Shown: in pieces, positions 24,055 through 35,679 of the stretch
Position numbering within the stretch: the first letter of the stretch is position 1
Layout: the number at the start of each line of letters is the position of its first letter
Source of the DNA: Megamerina dolium
Taxonomy: Eukaryota; Arthropoda; Insecta; Diptera; Megamerinidae
NCBI GenBank assembly: GCA_963854835.1
Contig: OY978525.1
Span: 88,237,671 to 88,301,670 of the forward strand
Direction: 5' to 3'
Length of the DNA stretch: 64,000 nt
Position numbers and translations under genes: made by a program
The notes under the pieces: generated by a model
Database searches by the model: none
Seen by the model: the letters and a program-made list of their open reading frames with translations, nothing else
Told to the model about the DNA's origin: nothing

Positions 24055-24685
24055 TAATTATTATTATTATTATTTATTTATTATTTATATATTTGTTATA
24101 TGACCAAACGGACATCGAAACGAGATTTAATTGATAGCTTTCAAGTTAGAATGGAAATTACCTCAGAAAAGAAGCAATATGCAAACAATGAGAGACAAGT
24201 TATAATTACAAATTTATAAAATAAACGACAACAACTTTCCACTGACAGAGTGTAGAGTTCGTTTTCTATTTTCTTTACATTCTACTCATATTCGTAAAGT
24301 AATTCCAATTGAAAACAAAAAGTACAAAATACTAATTATCTCATAATTATGTAGAAGGGAAAAAGTTGAACATATTTTTTACAAATGGAAAATTACAGAC
24401 AGAGAGAAAGAGAGAGAAAGGGAGAAGGAAAGGATGAGGAAAGAACAAATCATACTGCAGACTTTAATGTGATATGCAAAATTTGAAAGCAAAGGAATAT
24501 TTAAATTTTTCATTAACTCGTAAGTGCTTAACAGTTTTCAGCAGATGTGTGTATTCCTCCTTTGTGTATCTTTGCATACGTGTGACATTTCATTACCAAC
24601 TCAACATGTGTTCACGTGCATATGTCTGCAGTTACAAAGAAGCTATGTAAATACAGTATGTACATATGGATTCATATCCATGTAC
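24055..24685. other. non-coding stretch with ATT and GA repeats
   Basis: Begins with an ATT/ATTT repeat (24056-24090) just upstream of the minus-strand ORF. It also holds a GA-rich run (24399-24440). No other feature is seen. Confidence 0.5.
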
Positions 24686-25050
24686 ATAAAAAAAAAAAAT
24701 AAATATGTGGCACTTAAAGCCCCAAAGGGCTCATTGGCCGAGCTTCTCTTCCATTGCTGTTGTGCGTCTTAAATTTTGGACAGTATTAGAAGGGACCTAC
24801 TTATTTTAGCCGGTTCCGAACGGCAGAACACTTGTGACATCACTTTTTCTGAGCTTTTTCACAGAGTTCTTTTAGAAGCTTTTTCATGGCAAGTTGTTAC
24901 TGTCGGAAGAATTGCCAATTGCTTACCGACAGGTGGGTACCATTCGAAAGAAAAATCTTATCGATATTAAATTTGTTATGCATCAGCCGGGGATTGAACC
25001 ACGACCTACAGATCAGAAGGCGAACACACTAACCACTGAGCTACGGCACC
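24686..25050 (-). mobile_element. tRNA-derived SINE, copy b (full length)
   Basis: Full-length member. The A-rich 3' tail is at the left (complement of 24686-24705), followed by the GTGGCACTTAAAGCCCCAAA tail word, the body, and the tRNA-like head at the right. The head holds the A box (CCACTGAGCTA, plus-strand reading 25033-25043) and the B box (GGGATTGAACC, plus-strand reading about 24991-25001). It differs from copy f at roughly 15 of 340 positions by eye, so the two derive from a recently active source. A weak flanking direct repeat (ATCCATG near 24676 and 25060) may be the target duplication. Confidence 0.88.
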
Positions 25051-25782
25051 CATACATAATCCATGCTAAAGTATGCTAAAATAAAGTTTAATAATTAGGT
25101 TCACTTAATGTTTAGCTTATTTTCTAATTTCTTCTTTTTTTTTACACTAAAATTAAACAATTTATAAGTAGATATGCAGAGAATGAAAGTGAGGTTGAAA
25201 GAGAGAGAGAGAGAAATAGATAGAGAGATGCAGAAACGTCAATGAAGTGTTGTGCATCGAAGATTCGTTTGGAGAAACTTACCTCTCATTCAAATGTAAA
25301 CTTGCACCAGTGATCGAAAAAGTGTGCTGCTATTTGAAATAAACAAATAAATAAGAGATCAAATCAATGTTGCGGTTGCTGGGCAAAAACTTTAAAACAT
25401 GTTGAAGGTAATGAATTAAACTATTGTAATTTTTAGGCTGCTTGTGCGAGTGAGGATATAATACCGGAGTAAACACATCTGTTGGACTTTTATGCACAAG
25501 ATTGCCAAATCGAAGAAAATATCATTATGATGAAAATAATGCTCAGTTTGACAATAGAAGTGATTTCAATGACTGCACCTTTAAATATTTCTCCAGTAAG
25601 ATTGCTTACACTTAGAACTAAAATAATTCAAAAAGTTGAAGAAAACGAAATTTTGATTAAAAATAATTGCTTTGAGAAATTTTAAACATGGTGCTTGTAT
25701 CAGCTGGAGGTGTTTAATAAAAGAGTATTGTTTGCTGAAGAATTTTTCGATTAACTCCAATACCAGTTATATTTTCATCTGA
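25051..25782. other. non-coding stretch with GA repeat
   Basis: Contains a GA microsatellite (25199-25216). A 67-codon plus-strand frame (25482-25685) has no recognisable motif. Nothing else is seen. Confidence 0.5.
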
Positions 25783-25858
25783 ATGAGTATCACAACGGTC
25801 TTAATCGTTGGCCCAACTGCGTACTCGTAATGGGGTGGCTGCATAACCTAACCTAACA
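25783..25858 (+). mobile_element. LINE 3' UTR fragment ending in CCTAA repeats
   Basis: The word GTATCACAACGGTCTTAATC followed by GTTGGC matches GTATCACAACGGGCCTAATT plus CTGGC in the 3' UTR of the RNase-H-type LINE at 53140-53628. As there, the fragment ends in tandem AACCTAACCTAAC. Only the last 75 bp of the element are present, so this is an extreme 5' truncation. Confidence 0.65.
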
Positions 25859-27584
25859 TAGATTGTTTTGGGATTTTATTTTGGCACTGAATTGAGACTG
25901 ATATAGAGAGAGAGAGATAGAGAGACAAAGAGCTCAAAATTGTACACATATACAAACACTGCTCTCAGTTTTGATTGTTGATACATGCTACATGTTGTAG
26001 TCATTTAACCTTCATTCTTTTGTCTCCCTCATATTCATGTTCATGATGAGTACTTTTGCTGCGTGCATATACAGCTGAGTCCATATGACAAACATGTGAC
26101 AAGGACGAATTTTAGGTGTATTTAAATGTATATATGAACAAAAATATGAATAATAATGTATCTATATGCGAAATATGTACTTACATGTTAGGCTGGTTCT
26201 TCTTTAAATTTAAAAAAGTTTAAATTGATTGAACATTTACAGAATCCAAATTCTTTAGAAGCGATTTTTTTTTATATTTCATCCTATTTACAGTGTCGGT
26301 TCGAACCCAGTAAACGTGATCCAAATTAAATCAAATAATCGGATCAAGTAGTATTACTTTTTAGAACCAGTTAAATGAATGACTCATTCTTGTGTAGGTG
26401 GTTTATAAGCGTACGTACGTACGAGAATATACATATTTGTAATAATTGTCATGAAGGTCGTGAATAATATACTTCTATATTCTTTGTACATTCGTACCCA
26501 CACAAAAATGGGGGCTTTTTTTATTTGTTATTCCTATTCGTGTATATGAAAAGATAAACAAAACAAACCAACAGTTCCCCTCAACACGCACAACGAAATA
26601 GGTTGTTATTCGCTTGTCATAATATTTTAATGTATGTGCATGTTTTTGTTGCTTCTATGACAGAACACAAATACAAAATATGCATACAAACATGCAAACA
26701 TACATTTATGAATGTTAAAAATATTATCACAAAATATATATTATATGCAAATAAAAATGACATCTTCATAATTGTATCCAATAAATAATGTGTAGCTATA
26801 GAATTTTGAAAAGATTTAAAGATATTCATGTGGTTTAGTTTATATGTGGTATTTAGAAAATAATTTTAATAAAAAAATTTCGTATTATATTGTATGAAGA
26901 AGTAATTTTATTGCCATCCGCAACGGTGGGAGAAAGAACAACAACTATATCACGTATGAGTGCAGATTAATGTTTCACCCTTCATTCCTAGTCAGAACAG
27001 AATATATAGGTACCTACCTATATTTTGCGTTTTAATATTCTTTGCTTCCCAATGCTCCCTATGCAAAACAGCACAGTCTCCCTGTTTTCTCCATTAACGG
27101 ATAATAACGGATTACATACACAAGAATGAATGAGTGAATTTCTTCTTTGCATCACGTATACGATCACAAAATTGGAGATCAACACAACAAAGTACGTGTT
27201 CCTCGTGAAGAAAATAAAAGCATTTTCATTTTATTAAATGGTGTGATTTATTGTGCGTGTACGTTTTTAAGCAATTTGGCACTCTTACACATATAAAATA
27301 TAAGTATACGGACTCGAATGTATATATTTGCTTGTACGTACACATATTTGCAAATATTTGGTATGGAAATCCTATCATTTCTATACTGGCTTACCTAACT
27401 ACATCCTATCAACTCTTGTTGCTTCTTCTCTTGTGCTTCGTGATTTTTGATTTCCTATGTGCACATCTAAACATACACAAAACATTGCCGAATTGAATCG
27501 GACCATATTTTTCCCTCGTTACCTTAGAAGCTGATATACAATATATATACAAGCTACTCTTAAGTTCCTGTTAAATTTCAACAG
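25859..27584. other. AT-rich non-coding stretch, no gene seen
   Basis: A GA run lies at 25904-25925 and CGTACGTACGTACG at about 26411. Overlapping open frames on both strands at 26603-26829 are low-complexity (His/Tyr/Ile/Cys) and rejected. Confidence 0.5.
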
Positions 27585-27755
27585 AATTGGAAGATATCTA
27601 TTAATACTGATCGATTTCGAACGACAGAGCTCCTGTGACATCAGTGGCATTACTTTGTCATATATCTCTTTCGGAAGCTTTTTATGGCAAATTTTAACTA
27701 CAAAAAAAAATTATTTTTTTTGCCGAAAGGAGGGCACCATTTGAAGGAATACATC
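27585..27755 (-). mobile_element. tRNA-derived SINE, copy c (old body fragment)
   Basis: Diverged body-only fragment. The words TTTCGAACGACAG, CTCCTGTGACATCA, GGAAGCTTTTTATGGCAA and AGGGCACCATTTGAA line up in order with the body of the full copies at 24686 and 49260. Neither the tRNA-like head nor the A-rich tail is recognisable. Confidence 0.65.
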
Positions 27756-28540
27756 ACGGTTTCCTCAGGAAGAAAACAAATTTATTCATATTTTTAGACG
27801 ACTGCAATAAAAAAATTGAGGTAATTCGTTAAGTCTGTGTTATCATTATTAAAATTTTTCATCTGCGTAGTGTAGCTCCCTTTTTGTTGGGAAAAAATGT
27901 TTTTACTTGAAGATTGAAGAAAATTTCATGCAGATGTGTTAACTATAATAAGTTACCTAAATGCAGGATTTTCATATCCGCTTGGTACATTTGTATCAAA
28001 ACTGATATCGAAAATGTTTAAAATATTCAAAAATTTATTTTTATAGGTCAAAGTGAATAACATTGATTTTATATTTAAAATCTATGCCAAAAATATTATG
28101 TGATGAATAGCACTATGCCACAATTTGACGGTCATTGTCTCTGGTCAAACGATAGCATTTGATCTCAGTAACAGAATCCCTTTCTGCTCCACTATGTCAC
28201 CAATTTTTCTCTTACAGTGGTTTAAATTTTAGCTTTTTCGGGCAAAAGTAGGTTCATGGAATTTTGAAAATTATATCTAAAATTAAGTTTTGGGATAGTT
28301 CTTGTCTTTGGAGGCTCAGATTGAAATTTGAAATACATACCATATGATGATATTTATTTGATGATGCCTGGATATGTTAGACGAATATAATATATTAACT
28401 TCCATAAAACATATGTTCTAATAGATATTTTTGTAATAATTTCCTGTACTATGACTTTAGCATTTGTAATATATAATATTTACACATTCATATGTGTATT
28501 TACACATACATATTTGAACGAACTGTTGTATAACATTGGA
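27756..28540. other. AT-rich non-coding stretch, no gene seen
   Basis: No open frame with motif content, no paired repeats and no simple-sequence arrays. Confidence 0.5.
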
Positions 28541-28884
28541 CCTATTTGCGTTGGTGGCGAGTATCGAATAAGGTACAACCATGAGCTGTACGAGCTGTAT
28601 GCCGATATTGACATAGTAAAGCTTATCAAAATCCAACGGCTGCGCTGGCTAAGTCATGTCGAGCGAATGGAAGAACACGCTCCAGCTAAGAAGGTGTTAT
28701 ATTCGAAACCCGCTGGAGGACGACGCAGAAATGGAAGAGGAAGTACTGAAGAACCTGACGGCACTTGGAATTTCCAACTGGCGCCAGCTAGCGAAGAACA
28801 GAGATGGCTGGCGGAGCATGTTATTTTCGGCCTAAATCGATATTCGGTTGTTATGACCACATAAGTAAGTAAGTAAGTAGTTGT
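28541..28884 (+). mobile_element. RTE-like LINE 3' end (C-terminal coding part plus AAGT tail)
   Basis: The open frame from about 28553 reads EYRIRYNHELYELYADIDIV, then QRLRWLSHVERMEEHAPAKK and YSKPAGGRRRNGRG, ending around EEQRWLAEHV. This is the conserved C-terminal region after the RT of RTE-like endonuclease-reverse transcriptases (the RLRWLGHV.RM and GGRRRRGRP signature). It is followed at 28861-28880 by a short AAGT tandem repeat, the microsatellite-type 3' tail usual for this group. It may be the same family as the relic at 14240, since the two fragments cover different parts of the protein. The frame is open but only about 100 codons long, a 5'-truncated copy. Confidence 0.8.
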
Positions 28885-30333
28885 ATAACATTTTGAAGGA
28901 AATTCTGACGTCATGGAATATCGGAAATATTGCTATAAATAAGTGAATGATACCACTAGTCCTTCACAACTTCAGTATCATATGTAATTAGCACGTTATC
29001 AGTTTTCATTTACATCAAACCAACAATGTTCACTTCTAAATAAAAATTGTACGTACATCGTATTGATAGAAAGGATCAAACAAATACATTGTTCTTCCCC
29101 AAAAAAGTTTATTTTTTGAGAGAATGAAGAAATTATATAAAAACCATTTGACATTAGATCTTAAATCGTTTGACTCCAGTACTACATTTGTTGGTAAGTT
29201 TCTTTTTTGTGTGTTTAATACACAATGTTTTTATTGAAACATATACGAGTACTACATAAATATGCATTTAGAATCAAAGGTAAACATTTATTTTAATAAT
29301 ACTAAAAATAAAATAAAATCATAATAATACGAATGCGTTGAGAAAGCGCAAAAAATGTGGGTCATATTGATATGTATATCATAGCATCTCACTTTGACCA
29401 TCACTAGATACGAATTCTAACCATTTATTGAAACTTTTGTCGTGAAATGTACTATATTATGATATTGTTATTTAGATTCTTTACTTTATATTTATATATG
29501 TATTGTGCACATATGAAGTTACACATCATATGCTTACATATATGCAACAACTATTGCATACATCCTCTTATTTAGGTTACTTTTAACTTGTTCTTGTTAT
29601 TGATCATTTTATCCTTCAATTTGGTATTTTCTTGATTTTACTTTCATTTCTTCTAGTACATCTTTTTGTTTGAGCATTAGATACGTACACAGTTCTTATT
29701 TACTCTCAACGTGGCATTTATTTCATTTTGCTTAACATTGTTTGCATACAACTTGTAGATAAGCACGGGTATTAGTGACAGAATAGAATTTAGTTGTAAA
29801 TAGAATGAATACGAAGGACACCAACAATATTGGCTACTATTGGCAATTTTATATAACTATAGTACGTATTGCTGAGCAATGCAAATTGCTTATATTCTGC
29901 AAGTAAACAAATGAAATGTCATCTTATGCAAATCATCGCTAAGTCGTGTACTTTCTTGCTAGATATATTGAAGAGACTTCTGTACATAAATAGTTCACAC
30001 TCAAAATGACCCAAGTCTCATGTTTCACATAGTACCACCGGATAGCTCCTGTAATATCCAATGTCTATGGGTGCTACTTTGTTGGTATCTCTTAAGGAAG
30101 GTCTGTCTAACCAAGACACGAAAAACTGTTTCAATTCAGGGTTTCTCCTGACAGCTGTAGTAAAAATACATTGCTGACAAATCTAGTATTCTCGAATGTC
30201 TACACACTAGTCGGGGCCTAAAGGATGCAAGATGCATGCGGCATCACTAATTCCCTTAATCAAGACTAGAAAAAATTTTCTGAATGGTTTCAAACTCGCA
30301 GCAGTTATGGAAATAAGCTAGATGATATGAAAT
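28885..30333. other. AT-rich non-coding stretch, no gene seen
   Basis: The part at 30000-30300 is less AT-rich (CCGGATAGCTCC, CTGACAGCTG words) but has stops in all frames and no known motif. Otherwise featureless. Confidence 0.5.
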
Positions 30334-31805
30334 GTTTTTTTCTTTTGATATTTATTGAATCTTTCCTATAGAAATTGACAATAATTTCTCAAATCTTAAA
30401 ACTAAATCTTAAGCTAAATAGCTAGTATTATATTGACAGCAAGCATTTCCTCTTAAGCCGAGTGATTGAAGGGACAATGGTTAGCTGCCGGGCCTGTTTG
30501 TTGGGATGAGTTTGAAGTTTTATCATGTATTTAGGAATATGTGCTCGTATGACTTCAGAACCTGTATCAGTATTAAGATCTTTATCTTATAAAACATAAA
30601 GATCTTAAAGATATTACATACCAAGGCGCAGAAGTTATTTGCCTTTTATTCTGGACTCTTTATTCTGGACTCTCGGGATTTTTTTAATGATCGAGGAGCA
30701 AGCCGAGCTCCACAATTCGATACCATAGGTCCAGATCGGTTTAATAATCGATTTATAAATCAAAACTATATTATTGAGGCTGAGTTTTAAGGTTTTATTT
30801 TTCAATTGCAGCATTTGTAATTTGATTTGTATTTTTTTATTATCAATATGAGCTTTCCATGTTAGTCTTCTACCCAAATACTTCCGCAATCATACTTCAT
30901 TTGATTGCGGAATGAGTACATTGTTTAATTTACCTGGGGGACACGTTTCTTTTCTTTCAATTATTCTCATTTACTTTTATTCGACATTTTGCCAACCATT
31001 CTTCGAGGAGTTTAAGATGTTTTCCAGATGATCGATGTGTGTATTTAGGATTGCCGTGTCATCAGCGAAGGTTGTAACCAAATGATTTTGAAATAGCGGG
31101 AGGTCAGCAGTATAAATCAAGTACAGGAACGGACCAAGTACACAGCCCTGAGGAACTTCTGCATTATCTCAAAGTCCTCTGAGATAAACGAATTAAATTT
31201 TATTTGAAATGAATTGAAAAATTTGTGGAAGTTTGTGGAAGCGAGTGGATAGTTTTTTTATAGTAGACCTTTATACCATACCTTATCAAAGGCCTGTGCA
31301 ATGTCTAAATATACTGCAGCGCAGTATTTTTTGTTCTGGAAGGCCTCATGAATTGCCTTGACTATACTGTGCACTTGCTCGATTGTTCCATGTTTTTTGC
31401 GGAATCCAAACTGGTGATGTGGAATTATGCCTCGCTTTGTACCAATATTTTCTCGAAAATTTTAGAGAACATATGGTTGAAAGTCAATAACATGGGGATT
31501 TGGTTGAAATACATTTTGTAGATGATATGTGAAAACAGTTCCTTTCTCTTCGTCGCTGCGGGCCTAAGATCCATCGTGTTTATGAATTGGTGGTTTAAGT
31601 TGTGTTGGAGTTTTAAGTTTCTTTGCTGCCCTTCATAAGGAATAGTTGTTTTCCTTAAATGGACCTATGTTTTCAAGGTATGATTGTACCCCACATGTTT
31701 TTTCTTCGACGAACGTCTCTTTTAGAGCTTTGGACGCTACATTGAAGTTTTGTTTTGAGGTAGGAGATCGATGTTTTTGCCATTCATGGCGAGCTTTGCC
31801 ATATA
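30334..31805 (-). mobile_element. Jockey-clade LINE, 5'-truncated and decayed
   Basis: The poly(A) tail is the T run at 30334-30346. Going up the minus strand, the RT motifs appear in the expected order: KYLGRRLTWKAHI and KPIWTYGIELW (about 30700-30885), FADDTAIL (31046-31069), PQGCVLGPFLYLIYTADLP (about 31097-31153), LDIAQAFDKVW (about 31274-31310) and HHQFGFRKKHGT (about 31384-31416). Further upstream, linker-type sequence (QSYLENIGPFKENNYSL, then a PNPHVID block) leads towards the endonuclease, which is missing. The fragment is broken by several stops and frameshifts. FADD replaces the usual YADD, as in many Jockey elements. Confidence 0.85.
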
Positions 31806-32788
31806 AAATGTGAATACCTTAAATACGTTATATCAAAATTACCAAAATGCGCCCCAGGTGTCATCTATATATAAGTAAATAGATGAAACTTTGATGATGC
31901 ATAAATAGATGACACATATATTCTAGCTCCAATCTAGTTGAAAATATGAATGCCAAATTTCTCAGGAATATGTAACAAGATAACTTTTAAAATCAAGAAT
32001 TTTTTTTAACTAATACCAAAACTGCACTAAATTCATGGTATGATGTATTCATGTACATATTATTATTTGATAATAAGCACGAGTATCTGAAAAGCATCGG
32101 ATATAAATGCACATCGCGAGCGAAGATAATATCGATAGTATGTAGCTGTAATTATAAATTAATATCATGCATGACATGTTTGTGTTTTTAATTTGTATGC
32201 AGATGAATATGCATGCTAATCTAAATACGATGATGATAATGGACGTGTACATACATTTCATAATTTATACGAACCACATCATCAGAGAGTACCTCATTAA
32301 TTTATTTAGAGCGAAAAATAATAGCACCAAGGTATTCTACTCATATAGCCATACTAATGCAGTATATTCTATGTGCATTCTCGATGTAATGCATACAAAT
32401 ACATATATGCAGTACAAATAGTTCCCTTAGTTACTTCTCTATGAGTTTGTTGTGATAACATCAGAATGATTTTATACTAAATTATCATATAAATATAAAT
32501 GGGTTGAGTTACATGGATATCATAAACGCGCCAATACCAAAGTAAAAATTCATGTCATTACTCAAGACACATGACTCCTATAAGTATGCAATACAATATA
32601 AATAAATGTTGAACATTTTAAAAAAGGAAATTCAACGAAGAGAGAAAAATGAAATGAAGGATACCATCTGATGCTGTCAATAAAGTATCAACATATAATT
32701 TTAACACCACTGGTGCTAATGCACAAGGTGGCAGCATCACTACCTACAGATTAAGCATAAACAAGTGATACTTTCATTCTCTCATCTT

Positions 32789-32828
<40 letters not shown>

Positions 32829-33073
32829 GCAAAAACAAATATATAAAAATTACAAGGATAACAATTTATATCAACTGACAATGACAATGATAATTGCAAA
32901 AATATTTAAACGAACGTGTCAATCAAGCGTATTTCAGCAGCAATTTTCGATGGCAATAGCAGTAAGATCTGGAAGTATTCATCAAGTAAACAAATACGCA
33001 CATATACGCACAATATGAAAATTCCAATTAAGAATAAAAAAATCTCCTTACAGTCGGCTGGGGCCGACCAAAC
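31806..33073. other. non-coding stretch with CT microsatellite
   Basis: Open frames at 32049-32421 are low-complexity and occur on both strands. The frame at 32916-33197 runs into the neighbouring repeat element. No gene is supported. Confidence 0.5.
32793..32825. repeat. (CT)n microsatellite
   Basis: About 16 uninterrupted CT units. Confidence 0.97.
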
Positions 33074-34294
33074 TATACCCTGCATATGTAGATTTATATA
33101 TAAAAAGTTTACTCGAATATCCAACTTTTCTTTTATTTCCACTTTTCGAGAAACAATTTTTGCATATACTACTAATTTACACCCGAAATATGGTTGACTT
33201 TGACGAAGTAAAAGGATTTTAAGATAATTCCGAGGCTTAGTATGGGAGCTATATAAAAAGTGGGCGTGGCTTACCACTTTCTAGTAAATCCAATTAATTT
33301 TTCAATGTTAATCCACACCTTAAATTTGGTGTCCTACGTTGAATAGTTTCTAAGTTATGGTGGTTTAATTTCCTCAACTTTGTATGGGAGCCCCAATAAG
33401 AAGTGGGCGTGGTACACTGATTTTTCGCCAGATTATTTCCGACTACGATATTAATTTAAGTGTCAATTATGGTTATTGTAGACATAAGATTTCCTAAGTT
33501 ACAGCTGTTTCAATTTAAAATTTGTATGGGGGCTACGATAAACACTGGGCGTGGTGCGCCCATTTTCTGTGAGCCTAGTTGCTCGTACAATACTAATCCA
33601 CACCTTAAATCTCGTTATTCTACGCTGGATAGTTTGCAAGTTATAACCGGTAACATTTTTTTTAATTTCCGCAACTTTGTATGGGAGACCCAAAAAGGAG
33701 TGGGCGTGGCACATTGATTTTCTGCCATATTATTTCTGACTACCGTGTTAATCTAAGTGTCAATTATGGTTATTCTAGACAGAAGATTGTAGAAGTTACA
33801 GCAGTTTCAATTTAAAAGAAGTACAGACACTTTGTATGGGAGCTACGCTAGAAAGTAGGCGTGGCTCACCCACTTTTGGCGAGGTTATATAGTAGTATAA
33901 TATAACTCTATGTACAAAATATTGTTGTCCCAAGTGGTATATTATGTGAGTTATAGCAAGTTAAAGATTTTGAAAATTTCGAGGTTAGTCGCTTTGAATG
34001 CTTGGTGTGGGCGTGGTTATTGACCGATCATGCCCAATATCAATCCCCTCCGTACCCTTGGATCATAGATTACTTATGCCAAATTTCATCGAAATAGCTC
34101 AATATTTACTCAAGTTATCGTGCGAACCAGCCAGGTGACAGACAGACGGACGGACGGACATAGTTAAATCGGAAATTTAATCGACGCTGATCACGAATAT
34201 ATATCCATGTCTATATCTCCGGAGATTCCTTCAAGTGGACACAAACATCTGACCGAAATGAATATACCATGCATATTGCATTATGCAGGGTATA
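33074..34294. mobile_element. non-autonomous element with 13-bp inverted ends and an A-B-A-B-A tandem core
   Basis: The ends TATACCCTGCATA (33074-33086) and its perfect inverse (34282-34294) bracket 1.2 kb. The core consists of units of about 140-155 bp, each starting with TTTGTATGGGAGC-like sequence and a GTGGGCGTGG box. The units alternate between two types. Type A, with CCACACCTTAAAT, starts near 33241, 33522 and 33831; type B, with TAAGTGTCAATTATGGTTAT, starts near 33382 and 33675. A sixth box lies at about 34006. The right part carries an ACGG run (34145-34159). Such GTGGGCGTGG/ACGGACGGAC repeats are widespread in flies. No transposase frame is seen. The outer boundary may extend left to the GTCGGC words near 33050. 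Confidence 0.7.
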
Positions 34295-34464
34295 ATAAAG
34301 GAATTATAAAATATGTTTAACACGTCAAACCTTCAAATGTATTACATTACAGAATTGTACATTTCGAATGGTCATAGTATTAATTATTATACCATGCATG
34401 AAGCTGCATCTTGTATTTTTAATGTAATTACATATCTACTCTAGGTCACATACATATATATATA

Positions 34465-35292
34465 TTTTTTTTTTCAAGCTTTATTTATTGGAAATTTCTA
34501 AAATTACTTAGAAACTAACAATAAGTGATCAAATCTTACAAACTAACTAAAATTATGTGATACTCCCAACGTTCCATCACAATTTGTTGAATCGCGAGGT
34601 ATAGCAATTTCACAGCATATTCAGTGTGTCTTTTCTTTTTAATCGACGATGCCCCGTGCTCAGCAACAATTGCCTAGCAAGGGGATTCGGATGATTGTGT
34701 AATTTTTGAATGTAGCTTTTGCAGGACATTGCAACTTCCTCAGAAATTGTGGGTACATTTAAATCTCGATGGATGTTAACGTTCCTCATATACCAAGGCG
34801 CGTTTACAATAATTCGCAGACACTTGGATTGTATTCGCTGCAATTTTTCGATATTAGAGGGAGATGCGGTGCCCCAAAACTGAATACCATAAGTCCAGAT
34901 TGGCTTCAGGATTGCTTTATATAATAGCACTTTGTATTCGAGATTCAACTTTGATCTTTTGTGTAACAGCCACCATAACTGATTAATTTTAAGCTTGATC
35001 TGAGTTTTCTTTGCCTTTATGTGATTTTTCCAGGTCAGCCTTCTGTCGAGGTGAATACCCAAGTACTTTGTTGAGGAACATTGTGGAACTGATTGGAAAT
35101 TAATTTTAAGTGGGGGACGTGTATCTGGCCTTAGCGTGAAGGTTACATGTACGCTCTTTGATTCATTGACTTTTATACGCCATTTTGCTAGCCAGGTTTC
35201 GAGAGAATCGATATGAGTCTGCAGGAGTTTAGTAGCTTCTATGGGGTTAGAGCGAGAGCATAATATTGCCGTATCATCTGCAAAGGTATACA
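34465..35292 (-). mobile_element. Jockey-clade LINE, 5'-truncated, open RT C-terminal half
   Basis: The poly(A) tail is the T run at 34465-34474. A 227-codon frame stays open from 35293 to the stop at 34610, starting inside the catalytic motif (YTFADDTAIL). It continues through ETWLAKWRIKVNESKSVHVT, KYLGIHLDRRLTWKNHI, KPIWTYGIQFWG, KLQRIQSKCLRIIVNAPWYM and the C-terminal block HNHPNPLAR. This is the thumb and C-terminal part of a Jockey-type RT. The 5' truncation occurs exactly at the catalytic motif, as expected from incomplete reverse transcription. The open frame points to a younger insertion than the one at 30334, from a different Jockey lineage. Confidence 0.88.
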
Positions 35293-35319
35293 TATATGTA
35301 TATGTAAGTATGTACTTAC

Positions 35320-35679
35320 GTACCGTAGCTCAGTGGTTAGTGTGTTCGCCTTCTGATTTGTAGGTCGTGGTTCAAACCCCGGCTGATGCATAACAAATTT
35401 AATATCGATAAGATTTTTCTTTCGAACGGTACCCACCTGTCGGCAAGCAACTGGCAATCCTTCCGACAGTAACAACTTGCCATGAAAAAGCTTCTTAAAG
35501 AACTCTGTGACAAAGCTCAGAAAAAGTGATGTCACAAGTGTTCTGCCGTTCGGAACGGGCTAAAATAAGTAGGTCCCTTCTAATACTGTCCAAATTTAAG
35601 ACGCACAACAGTAATGGAAGAGAAGCTCGGCCAATGAGCCCTTTGGGGCTTTAAGTGCCACATATTTTTTATTTTATTC
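35320..35679 (+). mobile_element. tRNA-derived SINE, copy d (full length)
   Basis: Plus-strand full copy. The A box TAGCTCAGTGG is at 35326-35336 and the B box GGTTCAAACCC at 35369-35379. The anticodon-loop position CTTCTGA lies at about 35350. The body runs to the tail word GGGGCTTTAAGTGCCACATA (about 35644-35663), followed by TTTATTTTATT. It sits about 27 bp beyond the truncated 5' end of the Jockey LINE at 34465. Confidence 0.9.

Noticed and set aside
24776..25079. Protein-like frame beginning with RRDLLILAGSERQNTCDITF
   Set aside because: The same peptide recurs at 49358 and reads through the SINE body in the antisense direction. It is a frame of the repeat, not a gene.
33074..34294. CRISPR-like array of regular repeats
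   Set aside because: The units are 140-155 bp, diverged and alternate in type, with no short identical repeats and spacers. The host is an insect.
35326..35390. tRNA gene signal with A and B boxes
   Set aside because: The acceptor stem does not pair, and the same sequence recurs at the head of each well-preserved SINE copy. It is a SINE head, not a tRNA gene.
35239..35535. 98-codon minus-strand frame
   Set aside because: It spans the SINE at 35320 in antisense and runs into the truncated LINE.
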